The notes beneath the pieces are model-generated. The model searched no databases. It saw only the letters and a program-made list of their open reading frames with translations, and was not told where the DNA came from. A stretch of 56,279 bases of DNA from Burkholderia sp. Bp9143 (GTDB taxonomy: Bacteria > Pseudomonadota > Gammaproteobacteria > Burkholderiales > Burkholderiaceae), in NCBI RefSeq assembly GCF_003853645.1, contig NZ_QTPO01000056.1, positions 1-56,279 on the forward strand. The letters are read 5' to 3'. The translations under genes and the position numbers were made by a program. Positions 34,068 to 42,583 of the stretch are shown piece after piece; position 1 is the first letter of the stretch, and the number at the start of each line of letters is the position of its first letter.

Positions 34068-35111
34068 ATGGCCCGTCCCCGTTTCCTTCCCGACAACTTC
34101 ACGCTCGCGCTCGTCGGCACCGTCGTGCTCGCGAGCCTGCTGCCGTGCCGCGGCCCGGCCGCCCACGCGTTCAACTGGGCGACCAACATCGCGGTCGGCC
34201 TGCTGTTCTTCCTGCACGGCGCGAAGCTGTCGCGCGAAGCCGTCGTCGCGGGCGCGACCCACTGGCGGCTGCATGCGGTCGTGCTGCTCAGCACGTTCGC
34301 GCTGTTCCCGCTGCTCGGCCTCGCGCTGAAGCCCGTGCTGCAGCCGCTCGTCACGCCGACGCTCTATGCCGGCGTGCTGTTCCTGTGCACGCTGCCGTCG
34401 ACCGTCCAGTCGTCGATCGCGTTCACGTCGATCGCGAAGGGCAACGTGCCGGCCGCGGTGTGCGCGGCGTCCGCGTCGAGCCTGCTCGGGATCTTCGTGA
34501 CGCCGGCGCTCGTCGGGCTGATGATCACGTCGCAGTCGGCCGCGGCCGCATCGCCGTGGAGCACGGTCGGCAGCATCGTGATGCAGCTGCTCGTGCCGTT
34601 CGTCGCCGGCCAGCTGCTGCGGCCCGTGATCGGCGGCTGGATCGAACGCAACCGCGGCGTGCTGCGCTTCGTCGACCAGGGCTCGATCCTGCTCGTCGTC
34701 TACGTCGCGTTCAGCGAGGCCGTGAACCAGGGGCTGTGGCACCAGATTCCGGCGCACGCGCTCGGCGGCCTGCTGGTCGTCAACGTCGTGCTGCTCGTGA
34801 TCGCGCTGGTGCTGACCGCGTTCGTCAGCAAGCGGCTCGGCTTCAACCGGGCCGACCAGATCACGATCATTTTCTGCGGATCGAAGAAGAGCCTCGCGGC
34901 CGGCGTGCCGATGGCGAAGGTGATCTTCTCTGCACAGGCGGTCGGCGCGATCGTGCTGCCGCTGATGCTGTTCCACCAGATCCAGCTGATGGCCTGCGCG
35001 GCGCTCGCGCAGCGCTGGGGCGCGCGCGACATGAGCGGCGAGCGTGATGGCGAGGGCGCCGCGGCCGGGGCGGCGCGCACGCAAGGCGCGCTGAACACGG
35101 GCAAGCGCTGA
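34068..35111 (+). CDS. Bile acid:Na+ symporter (BASS/SBF-like) family transporter
   Basis: 347 aa with about ten hydrophobic segments (first 320 residues) and a short charged C-terminal tail. The start MARPRFLPDN leads directly into TM1. WATNIAVGLLFFLHGAKLSREAV near residues 37-59, TLPSTVQSSIAFTSIAKGN with the core crossing-helix motif, and QITIIFCGSKKSLAAGVPMAK with the second ion-site motif identify the YfeH-type branch of the SBF superfamily. Members take up an organic anion with sodium; the substrate here is unknown. Upstream lies an operator-like inverted repeat (33831-33845). Confidence 0.88.
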   Translation: MARPRFLPDNFTLALVGTVVLASLLPCRGPAAHAFNWATNIAVGLLFFLHGAKLSREAVVAGATHWRLHAVVLLSTFALFPLLGLALKPVLQPLVTPTLYAGVLFLCTLPSTVQSSIAFTSIAKGNVPAAVCAASASSLLGIFVTPALVGLMITSQSAAAASPWSTVGSIVMQLLVPFVAGQLLRPVIGGWIERNRGVLRFVDQGSILLVVYVAFSEAVNQGLWHQIPAHALGGLLVVNVVLLVIALVLTAFVSKRLGFNRADQITIIFCGSKKSLAAGVPMAKVIFSAQAVGAIVLPLMLFHQIQLMACAALAQRWGARDMSGERDGEGAAAGAARTQGALNTGKR

Positions 35112-35371
35112 AGCGGGAGATGCGCGGCCGGCATGGCTGGCCGCGCGGGGTATTCTCCTTTCTGGTCCCCGCCTTCCGCCTTCCGCCTCCCGCTTCCCGC
35201 TTCCCACGTCTCCCCCCGTCTCCCCCGCTTCCTCCGCCGCGCCGCCGCAAACCCTCAGCCCGACGCGACGCATGCACCATCGACGCGCATCGCGTCACGA
35301 AATCTTCATTCAATTCTCCGCGCGCCCTGCCGTTAAAGTCGGGCGTCCCGTCGCCTCGGCTGTCCTCGCCC

Positions 35372-37210
35372 ATGCCCGCGCCCCATCCCGCCCCGTCCGC
35401 CGCCCCCACCACCCGCCTGATCGCGGAACGCGCGCTCGCGGCCGTGTTCCAGCCGATCGTCGACCTCGGGTCGGGCACGGTCGTCGGTTACGAAGGCCTG
35501 ATCCGCGGCCCGCGCGGCACCGACCTCGAGCCGCCGGCCGCGCTGTTCGCGCAGGCCGCCCGCGACGGCGCGACCGTCGCGCTCGAACAGGCGGCCGCGC
35601 TCACCTGCCTCGACGCATTCGCGGCGCTCGGCTGCGACGGCAAGCTGTTCCTCAACTTCAGCGCAGGCACGATCCTGCAACTCGCGCGCGAACGCGAGCG
35701 CGCGCGGCAGTTGCTCGTCCGTGCGCGGATCGGCGCCGAGCGCATCGTGATCGAACTGACCGAGCAGACCGCGCTGCCGGACGTCGCGCGCATCGGGCCG
35801 GCGGTCGCATCGCTGCGCGACGCCGGCATCCAGTTCGCGCTCGACGACTACGGCACCGCGAACGCGAGCATGAACCTGTGGCTGCGCCTGCACCCCGATG
35901 TCGTGAAGATCGACCGCTTCTTCATCCACGACATCGCGCGCGATCCGCTCAAGTTCGAGGCGGTCAGGGCGATGCAGCACTTCGCGCACGCGAGCGGCGC
36001 GCAATTGATCGCGGAAGGGATCGAGAACGAGTGCGACCTGATCGTCGTGCGCGACATGGGCATCTGCTGCGTGCAGGGCTTCCTGCTCGGCCGGCCGGAC
36101 GCGCATCCGTCGCCGGTCGTCGCGCCGGCCGCGCGCGACGCGATCCGCACCCCGCACATCGCGGTGTTTCCCGGTGCGACCCGCGCCGTGCGGCCGGCCG
36201 GCACGATCGCGGCGAAGATGCTCGTCCCCGCGCCGGCGCTGCCGCGCGATGCCACCAGCAACGACGTGCTCGACCTGTTCAACCGGATGCCCGCCCTGCA
36301 CGCGGTCGCGCTCGTCGAACGCGGGCGGCCGGTCGCGCTTGTGAACCGGCGCGGCTTCATGGACCGCTTCGCGCTGCCGTACCACCGCGAGGTGTTCGGG
36401 AAGAAGCCGTGCCTGCAGTTCGCGAACGACGCGCCGCTGATGATCGACAACGCGACGACGGTCGAGCAGCTCGCGATGGTCCTCGCGAGCCACGACCAGC
36501 GCTACCTCGCGGACGGCTTCGTGATCACCGAGCACGGCCGCTACGTCGGGCTCGGCACCGGCGAGAGCCTCGTGCGCGCGGTGACCGAGATGCGCATCGA
36601 GGCCGCGCGCTACGCAAATCCGCTGACGTTCCTGCCCGGCAACATCCCGATCAGCGCGCACATCGAGCGCCTGCTGGCGCGCGACGCCGGCTTCCACGCG
36701 TGCTACGTCGACCTGAACCAGTTCAAGCCGTTCAACGACCAGTACGGCTACTGGCAGGGCGACGAAGTGCTGAAGTTCGCGGCGACGGTGCTGGCCGGCG
36801 TGTGCGATCCGCAGCGCGACTTTCTCGGGCACGTCGGCGGCGACGATTTCCTCGTGCTGTTCCAGCGCGACGACTGGCACACGCGCGCGGCCGATGCGAT
36901 CGCCCGCTTCAACGACGGCGCGCAGCGCTTCTACACGCAGGCCGACCGGTTGTCGGGCGGGCTGCGCGGCGAGGACCGCCACGGCAACCCCGCGTTCTTC
37001 GGCTTCGTGACGATGGCGATCGGCGCGGTCGGCGTGCCGGCCGGCGCGAACGGCGCGATGCGCTACGGCAGCGACGAGATCGCGTCGGTCGCGGCGCTCG
37101 CGAAGCGGCGCGCGAAACAGCAGCCGGGCGGACTCGCGGTGGTCGATCTCGACGCGGGCCGCGCGGCGTTGCGCGATCGCGGCGAGCCGCCGCACGCGGC
37201 GGCGGGCTGA
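35372..37210 (+). CDS. EAL-CBS-GGDEF cyclic-di-GMP protein
   Basis: 612 aa, soluble. The order is unusual: an EAL domain (about 15-245), a CBS-pair-like region (about 300-420: NDVLDLFNRMPALHAVALVERG, DGFVITEHGRYVGLGTGESL), then a GGDEF domain (about 430-595). In the EAL part the signature Glu is kept (YEGLIRG), and LFLNFS, IELTEQ, FALDDYG, VVKIDR, AEGIE and VQGFLLGRP are all present, so phosphodiesterase activity is plausible. The GGDEF loop reads HVGGDDFLVLF. The upstream inhibitory RxxD is not intact (PQRD in its place), so product inhibition is probably lost. The ATG at 35372 was chosen by alignment to the domain start; the Shine-Dalgarno is poor. Confidence 0.87.
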   Translation: MPAPHPAPSAAPTTRLIAERALAAVFQPIVDLGSGTVVGYEGLIRGPRGTDLEPPAALFAQAARDGATVALEQAAALTCLDAFAALGCDGKLFLNFSAGTILQLARERERARQLLVRARIGAERIVIELTEQTALPDVARIGPAVASLRDAGIQFALDDYGTANASMNLWLRLHPDVVKIDRFFIHDIARDPLKFEAVRAMQHFAHASGAQLIAEGIENECDLIVVRDMGICCVQGFLLGRPDAHPSPVVAPAARDAIRTPHIAVFPGATRAVRPAGTIAAKMLVPAPALPRDATSNDVLDLFNRMPALHAVALVERGRPVALVNRRGFMDRFALPYHREVFGKKPCLQFANDAPLMIDNATTVEQLAMVLASHDQRYLADGFVITEHGRYVGLGTGESLVRAVTEMRIEAARYANPLTFLPGNIPISAHIERLLARDAGFHACYVDLNQFKPFNDQYGYWQGDEVLKFAATVLAGVCDPQRDFLGHVGGDDFLVLFQRDDWHTRAADAIARFNDGAQRFYTQADRLSGGLRGEDRHGNPAFFGFVTMAIGAVGVPAGANGAMRYGSDEIASVAALAKRRAKQQPGGLAVVDLDAGRAALRDRGEPPHAAAG

Positions 37211-37561
37211 ACGGCGGGCAGTTGCCGGTCGCAGGCAGGTCGCCGGGCCGCCCGAACGACGTTGCCGGTGCTGCGCCAGCGTGGTGGGCCGCTTCCGGGC
37301 AACCGCCAGCCGATCGCCCCGCCCGCCTCTTTCACGCCGGCATCTGAACGCGCCCGACCGACTCCCTCCCGCCGCCGCCACATTCCGTATGATCACCTTG
37401 CCTTTTTCGCGTTTTGTTTAGTATTTTTAGTAACGGCGTTTTCGCAGATTAGCACGTAAAAACCCCGTTATTTCCGGGTATTCCCCGGTAATCCGGCCCG
37501 AATTAGGCGCCGTTTTTTACTATACAATCGCCGTCATCCTAAACAAACCGGACCCCGAACG
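37211..37561 (+). promoter_or_regulatory. Upstream region of the LacI-isomerase-kinase operon
   Basis: 351 bp without a gene; the last 170 bp are AT-rich. TTTTTTACTATACAAT (about 37513-37528) gives a good -10-like TATACAAT about 35 nt before the LacI start. TTTGTTTAG (37413-37421) and CTAAACAAA (37539-37547) form a perfect 9-bp inverted pair 117 bp apart that flank the promoter, and GGGTATTCCCCGGTAATCC lies between them. These could be operator halves for a looping LacI-type repressor. Confidence 0.45.
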
Positions 37562-38581
37562 ATGGGCACCACCATTCGCGACGTAGCGCGGGCGGCAGAG
37601 GTCTCGATCGGCACCGTCTCCCGCGCGCTGAAGAATCAGCCGGGCCTGTCCGAAGCCACGCGGGCGCGCATCGTCGAGATCGCGCAGCGGCTCGGTTACG
37701 ATCCGGCACAATTGCGGCCGCGCGTCCGCCGGCTCACCTTCCTGCTGCACCGCCAGCACAACCGCTTTCCCGCCAGCCCGTTCTTCTCGCACGTGCTGCA
37801 CGGCGTCGAGGACGCGTGCCGCGAGCGCGGCATCGTGCCGACGCTGCTCACGGTCGGCCCGAACGACGACGTGCTGCGCCAGATGCGCCCGCACGCCCCC
37901 GACGCGATCGCGGTGGCCGGCTTCATCGAGCCCGAGACGATCGAGGCGCTCGCCGCGACCGGCCGGCCGCTCGTGCTGATCGACCTGTGGGCGCCCGGCC
38001 TGCGCTCGGTGAACATCGACAACGCGACGGGCGCGGCGCTCGCGATGCGCCACCTGCTCGCCATCGGCCGCTCGCGGATCGCGTTCATCGGCGGCTCGGC
38101 CGCGCACTACAGCATCGCGCAGCGCGCGATCGGCTACCGGCGCGCGTTCTTCGAGGCCGGGCGGCTGTTCGATCCCGCCTACGAAGTGACGATCGACGCC
38201 GGGCTCGACCCCGACACCGGCGCCGCGCGCGCGATGCAGCAGCTGCTCGACGCGCCGGGCCCGCGCCCGGACGCCGTGTTCGCGTACAACGACGCCGCCG
38301 CGCTGGCCGCGCAGCGCGTGTGCATCGCGCGCGGCGTGCGGATTCCGGAAGACATCGCGATCGTCGGCTTCGACGACATCCCGGCCGCCGCGCACGCGAA
38401 CCCGCCGCTCACGACGCTCGCCGTCGACAAGGAAGCGCTCGGCCGCCGCGGCGTCGAACTGCTGCTCGCGGAAGCGCCCGAGCACACGGAGATCTCCCTG
38501 CCCGTCGAGCTGATCGTGCGGGCCAGCAGCCAGCCCGCCGGCTCGCCGGCATTCGATACCGCCACGGTCACCGAATCATGA
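37562..38581 (+). CDS. LacI-family transcriptional regulator
   Basis: 339 aa. The N-terminal helix-turn-helix (residues 2-50) reads TTIRDVARAAEVSIGTVSRA and continues LSEATRARIVEIAQRLGYDP. A periplasmic-binding-protein-like ligand domain follows (RLTFLLHRQHNRFPASPFFSHV, DAIAVAGFIEP, RIAFIGGSAAHYS, PDAVFAYNDAAALAAQRV, IAIVGFDDIPAAAHANPPLTTLAVD). A sugar or sugar acid should be the inducer. Its stop overlaps the start of the isomerase (ATGA), so the operon is probably autoregulated by this protein. Confidence 0.92.
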   Translation: MGTTIRDVARAAEVSIGTVSRALKNQPGLSEATRARIVEIAQRLGYDPAQLRPRVRRLTFLLHRQHNRFPASPFFSHVLHGVEDACRERGIVPTLLTVGPNDDVLRQMRPHAPDAIAVAGFIEPETIEALAATGRPLVLIDLWAPGLRSVNIDNATGAALAMRHLLAIGRSRIAFIGGSAAHYSIAQRAIGYRRAFFEAGRLFDPAYEVTIDAGLDPDTGAARAMQQLLDAPGPRPDAVFAYNDAAALAAQRVCIARGVRIPEDIAIVGFDDIPAAAHANPPLTTLAVDKEALGRRGVELLLAEAPEHTEISLPVELIVRASSQPAGSPAFDTATVTES

Positions 38582-39858
38582 ACATGCCCCCGGCCCAATC
38601 CCCCACGGCCACGCCGGCCAACCACGCGCAAACGGCACCGTTCGTCGCGAGCTTCCGCGAGCCGTCGTTCCTGCTGTCGCACGTCGAGGACACGCTGCGC
38701 TTCTACGCGACGAACGCGTTCGACCCGACGGGCGGCTTCTACCATTACTTCCGCGACGACGGCAGCATCTACAACCGCACGTCGCGGCACCTGGTCAGCA
38801 GCTGCCGGTTCGTCTTCAACTACGCGATGGCGTACCGGCATTTCGGCGATCCGCGCCATCTCGAGTACGCGCGCCACGGGCTGCGCTTCCTGCGCGACGC
38901 GCACTGGGACGAAGCGCTGCAAGGCTACGACTGGGAACTCGACTGGCGCGACGGCGCGAAGCGCGCGACGCTCGACGGCACGCGCCACTGCTACGGGCTC
39001 GCGTTCGTGCTGCTGGCCGCCGCGCACGCGACGATGGCCGGCATCGACGAGGCGCGCGCGCTGATCGCGTCGACCTACGAACTCGCGGAACACCGCTTCT
39101 GGGATGCGGCAGCAGGCCTCTACGCGGACGATGCGACGCCGAACTGGAACGTGTCGTCGTACCGCGGCCAGAACGCGAACATGCACATGACGGAAGCGCT
39201 GCTCGCCGCGTACGAGGCAACCGGCCACCTCACCTATCTCGATCGCGCCGAAAAGCTCGCGACCCACATCACGCAGCGCCAGGCTTCGCTGTCAGGGGGC
39301 CTCGTGTGGGAGCACTACCACGCGGACTGGTCGGTCGACTGGGACTACAACAAGGAAGACAGCTCGAACATCTTCCGTCCGTGGGGCTTCCAGCCGGGAC
39401 ACCAGACCGAATGGGCGAAGCTGCTGCTGATCCTGGAGCGGCACCGCCCGCTCGACTGGCTCGTGCCGCGCGCGGCCGAGCTGTTCGACGCGGCGCTCAC
39501 GCACGCGTGGGATGCCGATCACGGCGGCCTCTGCTACGGCTTCGGCCCCGACTTCACGATCTGCGACCACAACAAGTATTTCTGGGTGCAGGCGGAAACC
39601 TTCGCGGCGGCCGCGATGCTCGGCGCGCGCACCGGCAGCGAGCGCTTCTGGGACTGGTACGACGAGATCTGGCGCTACAGCTGGGCGCATTTCATCGATC
39701 ACCGCTACGGCGCGTGGTACCGGATCCTCACCTGTGACAACCGCAAGTACAGCGACGAGAAGAGCCCGGCCGGCAAGACCGACTATCACACGATGGGCGC
39801 ATGCTACGACGTGCTCGCGACCCTCGCGCGCGCGGCGCGCAGCGAGCCGACGCAATGA
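38578..39858 (+). CDS. AGE-family sugar isomerase/epimerase (mannose isomerase-like)
   Basis: 426 aa (alpha/alpha)6-barrel protein, typical of the N-acylglucosamine 2-epimerase / YihS family. Conserved blocks: RHLVSSCRFVFNYAMAY with the substrate Arg, YGLAFVLLAAAHA, QNANMHMTEALLAAYEATG with the catalytic-type His and Glu, QPGHQTEWAKLLLILERH with a second His, and GKTDYHTMGACYDVL near the C-terminus with the third. Its pairing with a fructokinase-like kinase favours D-mannose (or lyxose) to ketose isomerisation over GlcNAc epimerisation, but that is inference. Start and stop both overlap neighbours by ATGA, so translation of all three genes is coupled. Confidence 0.88.
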   Translation: MNMPPAQSPTATPANHAQTAPFVASFREPSFLLSHVEDTLRFYATNAFDPTGGFYHYFRDDGSIYNRTSRHLVSSCRFVFNYAMAYRHFGDPRHLEYARHGLRFLRDAHWDEALQGYDWELDWRDGAKRATLDGTRHCYGLAFVLLAAAHATMAGIDEARALIASTYELAEHRFWDAAAGLYADDATPNWNVSSYRGQNANMHMTEALLAAYEATGHLTYLDRAEKLATHITQRQASLSGGLVWEHYHADWSVDWDYNKEDSSNIFRPWGFQPGHQTEWAKLLLILERHRPLDWLVPRAAELFDAALTHAWDADHGGLCYGFGPDFTICDHNKYFWVQAETFAAAAMLGARTGSERFWDWYDEIWRYSWAHFIDHRYGAWYRILTCDNRKYSDEKSPAGKTDYHTMGACYDVLATLARAARSEPTQ

Positions 39859-40763
39859 GCGGCGGCACGTTTCCGGCCTTCGTGTCGGCGGGCGACATCC
39901 TGACCGACATGGTGCGCGCGGGCGACGCGCAGTGGACGTCGGTGCCGGGCGGTGCCGGCTGGAACGTCGCGCGCGCGGTCGCGCGGCTCGGCATGCCGAG
40001 CGCGCTCGCGGGCGCGATCGGCGAGGACTGCTTCTCCGACGTGCTGTGGCGCACCAGCGAGGCCGCCGGCCTCGACCTGCGCTTCCTGCAGCGCGTGCCA
40101 CGTGCGCCGCTGCTCGCGATCGTCCACGAGACGCGGCCGCCCGCGTACTTCTTCATCGGCGAAGCGAGCGCGGATCTCGCGTTCGACCCGGCTCGGCTGC
40201 CGGCCGGCTGGGTCGAACACGTGAAATGGGCGCACTTCGGCTGCATCAGCCTGGTGCGCGAACCGCTCGCGGGCACGCTCGTCGCGCTCGCGGCCGACCT
40301 GCACGCGCGCGGCGTGAAGATCAGCTTCGATCCGAACTACCGGAACCTGATGACGGCCGCGTACCGGCCGACGCTGGAGAAGATGGCCGCGCTCGCCGAC
40401 CTGATCAAGGTATCCGACGAGGACCTGCGCCACCTGTTCGGCGGCGACGGCCCCGACGCGATCGCGGCGGTACGCGCGCTGAATCCGCGCGCGGCCGTGC
40501 TCGTCACGCGCGGCGCGCAGGCGGCGACGCTCCACGCGGACGGCGACGTGCTCGAGGCCAGCCCGCCGCGCGTCGAGGTGGTCGACACCGTCGGCGCGGG
40601 CGACGCGTCGATCGGCGGCATGCTGTTCAGCATGATGGCCGCGCCGCAGCGGTCGTGGCGCGAGCATCTCGCGTTCGCGCTCGCGGCGGGCGCCGCCGCA
40701 TGCCGGCATACGGGCGCACACGCGCCGACGCTCGACGAGGTCGTCGCGCTGCTCGAACGGTGA
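39855..40763 (+). CDS. PfkB-family carbohydrate kinase (fructokinase-like)
   Basis: 302 aa ribokinase-fold enzyme. It starts in the ATGA overlap with the isomerase. PfkB signatures: VPGGAGWNVARAVARLG near residue 32 with substrate Gly-Gly, DPNYRNLM, VLVTRGAQAATL and the ATP/catalytic motif VVDTVGAGDASIGGML, with the catalytic Asp in GAGD. It phosphorylates a sugar with ATP. Given the isomerase before it, D-fructose to fructose-6-phosphate is the likeliest reaction. Last gene of the LacI operon; no transporter lies beside it, so uptake must be encoded elsewhere. Confidence 0.9.
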   Translation: MSGGTFPAFVSAGDILTDMVRAGDAQWTSVPGGAGWNVARAVARLGMPSALAGAIGEDCFSDVLWRTSEAAGLDLRFLQRVPRAPLLAIVHETRPPAYFFIGEASADLAFDPARLPAGWVEHVKWAHFGCISLVREPLAGTLVALAADLHARGVKISFDPNYRNLMTAAYRPTLEKMAALADLIKVSDEDLRHLFGGDGPDAIAAVRALNPRAAVLVTRGAQAATLHADGDVLEASPPRVEVVDTVGAGDASIGGMLFSMMAAPQRSWREHLAFALAAGAAACRHTGAHAPTLDEVVALLER

Positions 40764-40861
40764 CGGGATGATGACGGCGCTCAGATCGGACGCCGATACG
40801 CGGCGCTGTACATGCTGCGCCGCAGTGCTACGATGAAGTGTCCTATTGCGGGAGAGGCACG

Positions 40862-41083
40862 ATGGACACGAACACGTTCACGAAGGGCATCTACACGGCC
40901 AAGGCGCATACGCAGCACGCCGCCAACGGACAGTTCCAAGGCTACGTGATCCTCGCGCGGGACGACGGCGACGAGACGGAGAACATGCGCTACGACGTCC
41001 ACACGACGAGCCCGAGCGAGGAAGAGGCGTTCAACGAAGCGAAGGCGCTCGCGCACCGGATCCTCGGCGAAATCGAACTGTAA
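40862..41083 (+). CDS. Small conserved-looking protein, function unknown
   Basis: 73 aa, starting MDTNTFTKGIYTAKAHTQHA, with GGGAGAGG 5 nt ahead of the ATG. It is acidic, without Cys or hydrophobic helices; the alternating pattern YVILARDDGDETENMRYDVHT suggests a small alpha/beta fold, with the C-terminal helix EEEAFNEAKALAHRILGEIEL region. Good codon use and Shine-Dalgarno support a real gene. No family that I can name. It stands alone between the kinase and a convergent DUF2905 gene. Confidence 0.72.
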   Translation: MDTNTFTKGIYTAKAHTQHAANGQFQGYVILARDDGDETENMRYDVHTTSPSEEEAFNEAKALAHRILGEIEL

Positions 41084-41173
41084 TGCGCCGAGCCATCACG
41101 CGCGCTGCGGCCGGACCGCGACGCGCCGTCTTCGGCGCGGTTCGAGGCAACCCACGATCATCGACACTCGCCG

Positions 41174-41368
41174 TCAGAGCAGCCGCGCCACCATCGACAC
41201 CAGCATCGTCAGCACCAGCGTCGACATGAACGGGAACGGGTAGCGCCGCCCGCCGAGCGTCAGCGTGACATCGCCCGGCATCCGCCCGATGCCGAACTTG
41301 CCGAGCCACGGCCAGCAGCGCGTCAGGATCATCACCGCGACGAACGACGCCATCAGCCAGCGCAGCAT
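41174..41368 (-). CDS. DUF2905 small membrane protein
   Basis: 64 aa: an N-terminal membrane helix (LMASFVAVMILTRCWPWL), the conserved link GKFGIGRMPGDVTL, then FPFMSTLVLTMLVSMVARLL as the second helix. This two-helix pattern with GxxPGD is the DUF2905 signature. The ATG at 41366-41368 has GGGAG upstream; a long open frame upstream is the shadow of the methyltransferase gene. It is 11 bp downstream of the methyltransferase and probably in its operon. Function unknown. Confidence 0.85.
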   Translation of the reverse strand: MLRWLMASFVAVMILTRCWPWLGKFGIGRMPGDVTLTLGGRRYPFPFMSTLVLTMLVSMVARLL

Positions 41369-41379
41369 CCTGGCTCCCG

Positions 41380-42570
41380 TCAGAGCGCGTGCGAGCGGTC
41401 GCCGCGCGCGAACGCGTCGAGCGTGCCATCGATCCCGCGCGAGAACGCGATGACCTTGAACAGCTCGCCCATCTCGGCCTCCGAGATCAGCTTCTGCACC
41501 GCGTTCGCGGCCGGCAGGAACTGGTGGATGTCGGACGGATCGATCGCGGCCAGCGCGTCGGTGATGCCCGCGTTCAACAGGAAGCGCGCCTGCGACGTGT
41601 AGCCGAGCAGGTCCGCGCCGGTCGCGACGCCCGCGTCGTAGATGCCGGTGAATTCGACGTGCGCGGTGATGTCCTGCAGCCCCGGGTACAGGAAGGCGTC
41701 GTCGTGCGCATGATGACGGTAGTGGCACATGAGCGTGCCGCGGTCGCGCTGCGGATGGTAGTACTCGTGCGCGGGAAAGCCGTAGTCGACCAGCAGCACC
41801 GCGCCGCGCGCGAGCATCGTGCACACGGTTCGCGTGAACGCCAGCGCGGCTTCGTGCGTCTCGGTCACGTAGCCGTCGTCGACGTCGAGGGTCGCGAGCA
41901 CCGGCGGCAGGCCTGCCGCGCCGGCGGGCCGGTCGTCGAACACGAACGCGTGCCGCGCGTCGAGCGCGACGCCGCGCTCGAGCCACGCGCCGCCCGCCTT
42001 CGCGAAGAGGCGTACCGGCATCGCATCGAGCACCTCGTTGCCGACCACGACGCCGTCGAAGCGCTCAGGCAGCGCGTCGAGCCAGCGCACCTTCCCGGCA
42101 AGGGCCGGCGCGGCCGCCGCGATCGTGTCGCGCTGCCGTTCGCGCAGCTCGCCGGACAGGTCGACGATCAGGTAGTCGTCGAGTTCGACGCCGAGCGCAT
42201 CGAGCGCCGCGAGCAGCCCGGCCGCGAGCTTGCCCGTGCCCGCGCCGAATTCCATCACGCGGCGCGTGCCGCTTGCCGCGAGCGCTTCCGCGACGGGATT
42301 CGCGAGCGTGCGCGCGAACAGCGGCGACAGCTCCGGGGCGGTCACGAAGTCGCTGCCGTCGTCGGCGCGGCGTCCGAACTTGCGCGCGCCGCCGCTGTAA
42401 TAGCCGAGGCCGGGCGCGTACAGCGCGCGCTCCATGAAGCGGTCGAACGGCAGCCAGCCGCCGGCCGCCGCGATCTCGTCGCGCAACTGCGCGGCGAGGG
42501 TTTCGGACTGCGCGAGCGCATCAGGGCCGGGAGCAGGTAAACTAGCGGGTTCGTGAGCTTTCGGGTTCAT
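41380..42570 (-). CDS. MidA/NDUFAF7-type SAM-dependent methyltransferase
   Basis: 396 aa. The start is ATG at 42568-42570 (MNPKAHEPAS); the open frame further upstream overlaps the divergent SDR gene and is not coding. Motifs: WLPFDRFMERALYAPGLGYYS, FVTAPELSPLFARTLA, RVMEFGAGTGKLAAGLL (SAM-binding), VVVGNEVLDAMPVRLF and LLVDYGFPAHEYYHPQRD. This family includes the human arginine methyltransferase NDUFAF7; bacterial members have unknown protein targets. It is divergent from the SDR-folB-ttcA genes, only 13 bp away, so the promoters overlap the coding starts. Confidence 0.9.
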   Translation of the reverse strand: MNPKAHEPASLPAPGPDALAQSETLAAQLRDEIAAAGGWLPFDRFMERALYAPGLGYYSGGARKFGRRADDGSDFVTAPELSPLFARTLANPVAEALAASGTRRVMEFGAGTGKLAAGLLAALDALGVELDDYLIVDLSGELRERQRDTIAAAAPALAGKVRWLDALPERFDGVVVGNEVLDAMPVRLFAKAGGAWLERGVALDARHAFVFDDRPAGAAGLPPVLATLDVDDGYVTETHEAALAFTRTVCTMLARGAVLLVDYGFPAHEYYHPQRDRGTLMCHYRHHAHDDAFLYPGLQDITAHVEFTGIYDAGVATGADLLGYTSQARFLLNAGITDALAAIDPSDIHQFLPAANAVQKLISEAEMGELFKVIAFSRGIDGTLDAFARGDRSHAL

Positions 42571-42583
42571 CCCGGCATTGTAA

